NCBI GenBank assembly: GCA_003447535.1
Contig: DLYY01000074.1
Coordinates: 1-17,806 of the forward strand
DNA from: Bacteroidota bacterium
GTDB taxonomy: Bacteria > Bacteroidota > Bacteroidia > Chitinophagales > UBA8649
Length of the DNA stretch: 17,806 nucleotides
Direction of reading: 5' to 3'
A program made the translations under genes and the position numbers. Position 1 is the stretch's first letter; the number at the start of each line of letters is the position of its first letter. The notes under the pieces are model-generated. The model was not told where the DNA came from. It saw nothing but the letters and a program-made list of their open reading frames with translations, and ran no database searches. Shown here piece by piece: positions 15,671 through 17,806 of this stretch.

Positions 15671-16548
15671 TGGACAAATATACCTTGAAATCTTCACTGC
15701 CTTTTCCAAGTCAATCTTTTAATATCAACGGGAAATTTGTTGCACTTGACCGCCCGGTGGTATTGGGAATTCTCAATGTGACGCCTGATAGTTTTTATGC
15801 CGATTCACGGAGCATGTCGATTGATAAGCTTATCGTTAAAGCGGATAAGATGGTGGCGGAGGGTGCTTGGGCCTTGGATGTTGGAGGAATGAGTAGTCGC
15901 CCTGGGGCTTCGATTATTTCTCATGAAGAAGAGTGGTCGAGAATTAGCGATGTATTATCTGAGTTGCAGTCATTGAGAGGAAAGGTATTGATTAGCTTGG
16001 ATACTTTACATGCCTCTACTGCGGCAAAGGCATTAGGCAAGGGTTGGGTGGATATTATCAATGATGTCAGTGGGGGACACTATGATGACGATATGCATAG
16101 GGTAGTGGCAGAATCCAAGGTGCCCTATATTCTGATGGATATGCCTGGTACACCGAAGACGATGCAAGATGATCTCAATGAGTCGACCGACATCGTATCC
16201 GATGTGGTTTTACGGTTAGAGCGCTTGATTGAAAAAGCACATAAGGCAGGAATCATTGAGGTTATCCTGGATGTAGGTTTTGGTTTTGGCAAAACATTAT
16301 CTCAAAACTTCACATTACTTGATTCACTCGATATAATCAGAGAACGTTTGGATAATCCAATCTGTGTGGGTGTATCCAGGAAATCTATGATTACCAAAAC
16401 ATTGTCTATTGACTCGACACAGGCGCTCAATGGGACAACTGTGCTTCATACTGTGGCATTATCCAAGGGGGCATCCATGCTTCGCTGTCATGATGTGCGA
16501 CCGGCAATGGAGGCAATTGAACTAATGCTTTCGCTAAAAAAAAAGTAG
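15649..16548 (+). CDS. folP: Dihydropteroate synthase
   Basis: A TIM-barrel enzyme that joins p-aminobenzoate to the pterin diphosphate in folate synthesis. Three starts are possible: ATG 15622, ATG 15649 (299 residues, used here) and TTG 15685 (287 residues, closest to family length). Conserved segments by 15649 numbering are GILNVTPDSF (40-49), LDVGGMSSRPGA (76-87), LISLDT (115-120), INDVSGG (137-143), GFGFGK (210-215), GVSRKSM with catalytic Lys245 (241-247), and LRCHDVRP (278-285). Two deviations stand out: LMDMPGTPKTMQ where LMHMxGTPxTMQ is usual, and DVGFGFGK where DPGFGFGK is usual. The gene diverges from DUF1599 with overlapping 5' ends and lies nine bases before cdaA. Confidence 0.95.
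   Translation: MYLWENPLDKYTLKSSLPFPSQSFNINGKFVALDRPVVLGILNVTPDSFYADSRSMSIDKLIVKADKMVAEGAWALDVGGMSSRPGASIISHEEEWSRISDVLSELQSLRGKVLISLDTLHASTAAKALGKGWVDIINDVSGGHYDDDMHRVVAESKVPYILMDMPGTPKTMQDDLNESTDIVSDVVLRLERLIEKAHKAGIIEVILDVGFGFGKTLSQNFTLLDSLDIIRERLDNPICVGVSRKSMITKTLSIDSTQALNGTTVLHTVALSKGASMLRCHDVRPAMEAIELMLSLKKK
15652..15659 (+). promoter_or_regulatory. Candidate Bacteroidota -7 box for folP (TATCTTTG)
   Basis: TATCTTTG is a perfect match to TAnnTTTG. The closest upstream TTTG (15621-15624) is 27 bases away, longer than the usual 17-23. If used, transcription would begin near 15663, downstream of the ATGs at 15622 and 15649, and folP would have to start at the TTG at 15685. Confidence 0.3.
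15675..15682 (-). promoter_or_regulatory. Candidate Bacteroidota -7 box for the DUF1599 gene (TATATTTG)
   Basis: On the minus strand TATATTTG is a perfect match to TAnnTTTG, four bases before the ATG at 15670. A TTGG lies 23 bases upstream of it. If used, the message would have almost no leader, and the upstream ATG at 15709 would be excluded as the start. Confidence 0.3.
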
Positions 16549-16557
16549 TTTAGATTA

Positions 16558-17364
16558 ATGCTAGCCTTGCAATACAAAGAAATATATGATTTCGGGTGGT
16601 TTACGCTTCGGTGGATTGACCTACTCGATCTCGGTATTACGGCGCTTCTAGTCTATCAAGTCTATAAATTGTTACGTGGTTCCATTGCAATAAACCTCTT
16701 CTTGGGCGTGCTCAGCATATATGCTTTTTGGACGGTCATCCGGTATTTGGATATGCGGCTTCTCGATGCGATTCTGAGGCAGTTTCTCGGCTTGGGAGTT
16801 ATCGCCTTTATTATCTTATTCCAACCTGAGCTTCGCCAGTTTTTGTTGTTTTTAGGACGGGGACGACAGTTTTCTGAGAATAGATTGTGGCGTAAGTATG
16901 TTGCAAAGGATGAAGCTGATGGGATGGACCAAGCCTTGGTAGAGGTGGTTCAGGCTATGAAGCGGATGGCAGAGCATAAAATCGGTGCGCTGATTTGCCT
17001 AGAAAAAGGAAGTCCTATACATTTTGTGGAAGAAACTGGCGTTCCAATTGATGCGGTGGTATCTCATTCTTTGTTGGAATCCATCTTCACTAAAAATAGC
17101 GCCTTGCACGACGGGGCTGTAGTTATTTTCGAAGGCCGTATTCGCGCTGCAAGATGCACATTACCTGTAACCAATAAATCCATAGAGCCTGACTATTTAG
17201 GCATTCGCCATAGAGCTGCTGTCGGAGTTTCCGAGCGAAGCGATGCAGTCTGCCTCATTGTATCTGAGGAGACAGGGGCTATTTCAATTGCGCACGAAGG
17301 GAAGCTTGAATATAACGTCTCACCTGACCAGCTCTACAAAGTTATTGCTGCTCACTTAAAGTAG
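16558..17364 (+). CDS. cdaA: Diadenylate cyclase CdaA
   Basis: A 268-residue membrane enzyme that makes cyclic di-AMP from two ATP. Three N-terminal membrane segments (about 20-37, 42-62, 73-89) precede the DAC (DisA_N) domain from about residue 105. The catalytic motifs are present: DGA at 185-187 in ALHDGAVVI, and RHR at 217-219 in LGIRHRAAVGVSE, followed by VSEETGAIS. Ile216 precedes RHR, where Gram-positive CdaA commonly has Thr. It follows folP by nine bases, the usual Bacteroidota arrangement, whereas Firmicutes pair it with cdaR and glmM. No c-di-AMP phosphodiesterase or receptor is in the window. Its stop is three bases from the convergent purK stop. Confidence 0.95.
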   Translation: MLALQYKEIYDFGWFTLRWIDLLDLGITALLVYQVYKLLRGSIAINLFLGVLSIYAFWTVIRYLDMRLLDAILRQFLGLGVIAFIILFQPELRQFLLFLGRGRQFSENRLWRKYVAKDEADGMDQALVEVVQAMKRMAEHKIGALICLEKGSPIHFVEETGVPIDAVVSHSLLESIFTKNSALHDGAVVIFEGRIRAARCTLPVTNKSIEPDYLGIRHRAAVGVSERSDAVCLIVSEETGAISIAHEGKLEYNVSPDQLYKVIAAHLK

Positions 17365-17367
17365 TAT

Positions 17368-17806
17368 TTACGATCCAGTAACTTGAATTGTGTTAAGTAC
17401 GGTGTCCACTATCGCATTTGTGTTTTGTGGGTTAAGTATGGTTACATGACCCATTTTCCTCCCAGGTTTTGACAGTAATTTTCCATACCAATGAAAATGA
17501 ACATCAGGTAGAGCGCTAAGGTCATCTAATCCTGTGATCTGAGCTTTCCCTGTCTTTCCACTACCAATCACGTTAACCATTATGGCAGGTGCATTGATCC
17601 GTATGTCAGGTAGGGATAAATCGAGTAAGACGCGCAGATGCAATTCAAATTGCGATAGACTTAAGGATTCGATGGTCGCATGCCCTGAGTTATGCGTCCG
17701 AGGCGCTGTTTCGTTGACTACAAGGCGTCCATCCTCTAATAGAAACATCTCAACAGCAAAAATACCGGGGCTACCGAGGGCTTCTACAACCTGAATTGCC
17801 AGTTGT
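17368..17806 (-). CDS. purK: N5-carboxyaminoimidazole ribonucleotide synthase, C-terminal part (5' partial)
   Basis: The frame runs off the right edge of the window, leaving the last 145 or so residues of an ATP-grasp enzyme that carboxylates aminoimidazole ribonucleotide in purine synthesis. Recognisable pieces are GIFAVEMFLLEDG with VVNETAPRTHNSGH (family VNEIAPRPHNSGH), the Glu and Asn being metal/ATP ligands, then SQFELHLR, PAIMVNVIG, HWYGK and the C-terminal GRKMGHVTIL. The in-frame ATG at 17748 is internal and not the start. The purE partner is not in view. The gene converges on cdaA with a three-base gap. Confidence 0.92.
   Translation of the reverse strand, partial: QLAIQVVEALGSPGIFAVEMFLLEDGRLVVNETAPRTHNSGHATIESLSLSQFELHLRVLLDLSLPDIRINAPAIMVNVIGSGKTGKAQITGLDDLSALPDVHFHWYGKLLSKPGRKMGHVTILNPQNTNAIVDTVLNTIQVTGS

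Noticed and set aside
13646..17364. New defence or signalling island built from DoxX, DUF1599 and cdaA
   Set aside because: These genes with folP form a neighbourhood familiar in ordinary Bacteroidota chromosomes; there is no mobile element, nuclease or toxin-like gene, and no change in base composition evident by eye.

Overview
The window looks like chromosomal core-gene DNA from an aerobic member of the Bacteroidota. The evidence is a secreted protein with PKD-type domains and a type IX secretion (T9SS) type A C-terminal tail, a MauE/DoxX membrane protein of the BT_3928 type, a DUF1599 protein beside folP-cdaA, oxygen-dependent HemF, near-absence of purine-rich ribosome sites, and TAnnTTTG -7 promoter motifs. 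I cannot fix the order; Flavobacteriales/Cryomorphaceae-like or Saprospiria-like lineages fit. Coding density is very high, no gap exceeds about 110 bases, and I see no tRNA, rRNA, CRISPR array, insertion sequence, phage gene or attachment site.

Left part (1-6353, plus strand): a tight haem-biosynthesis cluster, hemCD fusion (start outside the window), hemE, hemF, hemB, hemL, followed by a SIMPL-domain (DUF541) membrane-anchored protein. In pathway order, HemL makes 5-aminolevulinate, HemB makes porphobilinogen, HemC and HemD make uroporphyrinogen III, HemE makes coproporphyrinogen III and HemF makes protoporphyrinogen IX. hemA and the last steps are not in the window.

Middle part (6350-11729, minus strand), read right to left: a membrane cytochrome-like protein with two 4Fe-4S clusters (HdrE/HdrC-like), a two-CCG-domain protein (HdrB-like), the YchF/OLA1 ATPase, and a secreted alpha/beta hydrolase with PKD-like domains and a T9SS tail. 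A 110-base divergent gap then leads to a plus-strand PyrR-like phosphoribosyltransferase, which converges on shikimate kinase.

Right part (12385-17806): minus-strand aroK, a lipoprotein and a MauE/DoxX protein with a thioredoxin-like C-terminal region. The lipoprotein looks like a diverged, lipid-anchored duplicate of that C-terminal region. Next is a DUF1599 protein with an internal duplication, whose 5' end overlaps or abuts the start of plus-strand folP. folP is followed by cdaA (diadenylate cyclase), which converges on a partial purK.

I see no clear new defence or mobile system. The most interesting points are the lipoprotein/DoxX paralogue pair, the hemCD fusion, the face-to-face promoter motifs between DUF1599 and folP, and a few substitutions at normally conserved residues in HemB, HemE and FolP.
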